A DNA stretch of 6,249 nucleotides from an uncultured Bryobacterales bacterium (GTDB taxonomy: Bacteria > Acidobacteriota > Terriglobia > Bryobacterales > UBA6623): the NCBI GenBank assembly GCA_946887065.1, contig CAMPKL010000239.1, positions 1-6,249 on the forward strand. The letters run 5' to 3'. The notes beneath the pieces were generated by a model that was not told the DNA's origin, made no database searches, and saw only the letters and a program-made list of their open reading frames with translations. Positions within the stretch are counted from its first letter, which is position 1; every line of letters starts with the position of its first letter. A program made the position numbers and the translations under genes. This document shows positions 5,418-6,249 of this stretch, in pieces.

Positions 5418-6249
5418 AGAAGTTAGAAATTGAAGGCGGCCGGAAGTTGCAGGGTTCCATACGGATCTCCGGCGCCAAGAACGCGGCGCTGCCGGCGCTC
5501 GCGGCCACGCTGCTCACCGACGAAACCGTGGTTCTGGAAAGGATTCCGTCTGTCGCCGATCTGAAAACGATGGAGGGCCTGCTTAAGAGCCTGGGCGCCG
5601 AGATCGAAAGCGAAGGCGAGCGCCGCACGATCGTCACGCGAGAGATCGGTACGCCGGAAGCGCCCTACGAATTAGTTAAGACCATGCGCGCGTCGAGCTT
5701 GGTGCTGGGTCCGCTGTTGGCGCGCACCGGCCGCGCCCGCGTTTCGGTTCCTGGCGGATGCGCGATCGGCGCCCGGCCAATCAACTTGCACCTCGCCGGA
5801 TTGGAAAAACTCGGCGCCGCCGTTCGCCAAGAGGCGGGCTATATCGAGGCCGTGGCGCCGCTCGGTCTGCAAGGCGCCGTCGTCTCGTTCCAACGAATCA
5901 CGGTCACCGGCACGGAAGACTTGATGATGGCGGCCACATTGGCGAAGGGAGAAACGATCCTTGAGAACGCCGCCCGCGAGCCAGAGGTCGTTGATCTGGC
6001 AGCCATGCTGAATATGATGGGCGCGCGCATCGAAGGCGCCGGCGAATCGACGATCCGCATCCAAGGCGTGGAACGGCTGCACGGGGCGACGCACAGGATC
6101 ATCGCGGATCGCATCGAGGCGGGCACCTTCCTCATTGCCGGCGCGCTGACCGGCGGCGAGCTGACGCTCGAGGACGTGAACCCGGAACACCTCGGGGCCG
6201 TCATCGCCAAGCTGCGGCGCGAGGATGCGGACCTGAACAAGCTCACCCT
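5414..6249 (+). CDS. murA: UDP-N-acetylglucosamine 1-carboxyvinyltransferase (3' end outside window)
   Basis: MurA transfers enolpyruvate from PEP to UDP-GlcNAc, the first committed step of peptidoglycan synthesis, in the cytoplasm. 278 codons are visible of about 420 usual, and the frame runs off the right edge without a stop. The catalytic and ligand residues that can be seen are intact: Lys22-Asn23 in 'ISGAKNAALP', Arg92 in 'KTMRASSLVLGPLLAR', and Cys116 in 'PGGCAIGARP', which corresponds to the fosfomycin-sensitive Cys115 of E. coli. 'DRIEAGTFLIAGALTGG' (232-248) is the conserved block of the second half. The Asp near position 305 in E. coli would lie beyond the edge. Having Cys rather than Asp at 116 predicts an enzyme sensitive to fosfomycin. 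The ATG at 5414 overlaps the murQ TGA in ATGA, with GGGAAAGG (5403-5410) as ribosome site three bases upstream, so it is probably coupled to murQ translation. Confidence 0.96.
   Translation, partial: MKKLEIEGGRKLQGSIRISGAKNAALPALAATLLTDETVVLERIPSVADLKTMEGLLKSLGAEIESEGERRTIVTREIGTPEAPYELVKTMRASSLVLGPLLARTGRARVSVPGGCAIGARPINLHLAGLEKLGAAVRQEAGYIEAVAPLGLQGAVVSFQRITVTGTEDLMMAATLAKGETILENAAREPEVVDLAAMLNMMGARIEGAGESTIRIQGVERLHGATHRIIADRIEAGTFLIAGALTGGELTLEDVNPEHLGAVIAKLRREDADLNKLT

Noticed and set aside
5672..6246. Minus-strand open frames opposite murA
   Set aside because: Shadow frames of a strongly conserved enzyme; composition is unlike a real protein.

Overview
The window is about 62% GC by eye, with every supported gene on the + strand and tightly packed. 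It reads as a chromosomal housekeeping block from a high-GC Gram-negative-type bacterium. The neighbourhood of ribosomal protein S1, an IHF-beta-like HU protein, a HIT hydrolase, MurQ and MurA, with an S1 carrying a long proline-rich N-terminus, makes me favour Acidobacteriota (perhaps a Solibacter/Bryobacter relative). That is an inference from gene content and order, held at roughly 0.5-0.6 confidence. I see no mobile element, CRISPR array, rRNA or tRNA.

Region by region: positions 1-401 hold the C-terminal end of a TrkH/KtrB-type potassium transporter subunit. It is followed 10 bases later by a complete AI-2E family (PerM/YdiK-like) permease (412-1470). A strong sigma70-type promoter (TTGACA, 17 bp spacer, TATATT) overlaps the stop codon of the permease gene. 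From it runs a leader of about 105 nt that can fold into three hairpins, one with a UUCG loop followed by five T's, ahead of rpsA (1608-3566). rpsA encodes an S1 protein with six S1 domains and an extra N-terminal tail of about 117 residues. A 112-base gap leads to an IHF/HU gene (3679-3999), then a HIT-family nucleotide hydrolase/phosphorylase (4012-4491), murQ (GTG start at 4515, ending 5417) and murA (from 5414, running off the right edge).

How the genes fit together: the left part is ion and membrane transport. The centre is translation and nucleoid architecture, and the rpsA-ihfB adjacency is also known from Proteobacteria. The right part is cell wall metabolism: MurQ returns the MurNAc-6-phosphate skeleton to the GlcNAc-6-phosphate pool, and MurA commits UDP-GlcNAc to new peptidoglycan. 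The two genes share an ATGA overlap, so they are probably translationally coupled. No clearly undescribed system is visible. The most interesting material is regulatory: the structured rpsA leader with its promoter dyad, the unusual S1 N-terminus, and a possible leaderless murQ transcript.
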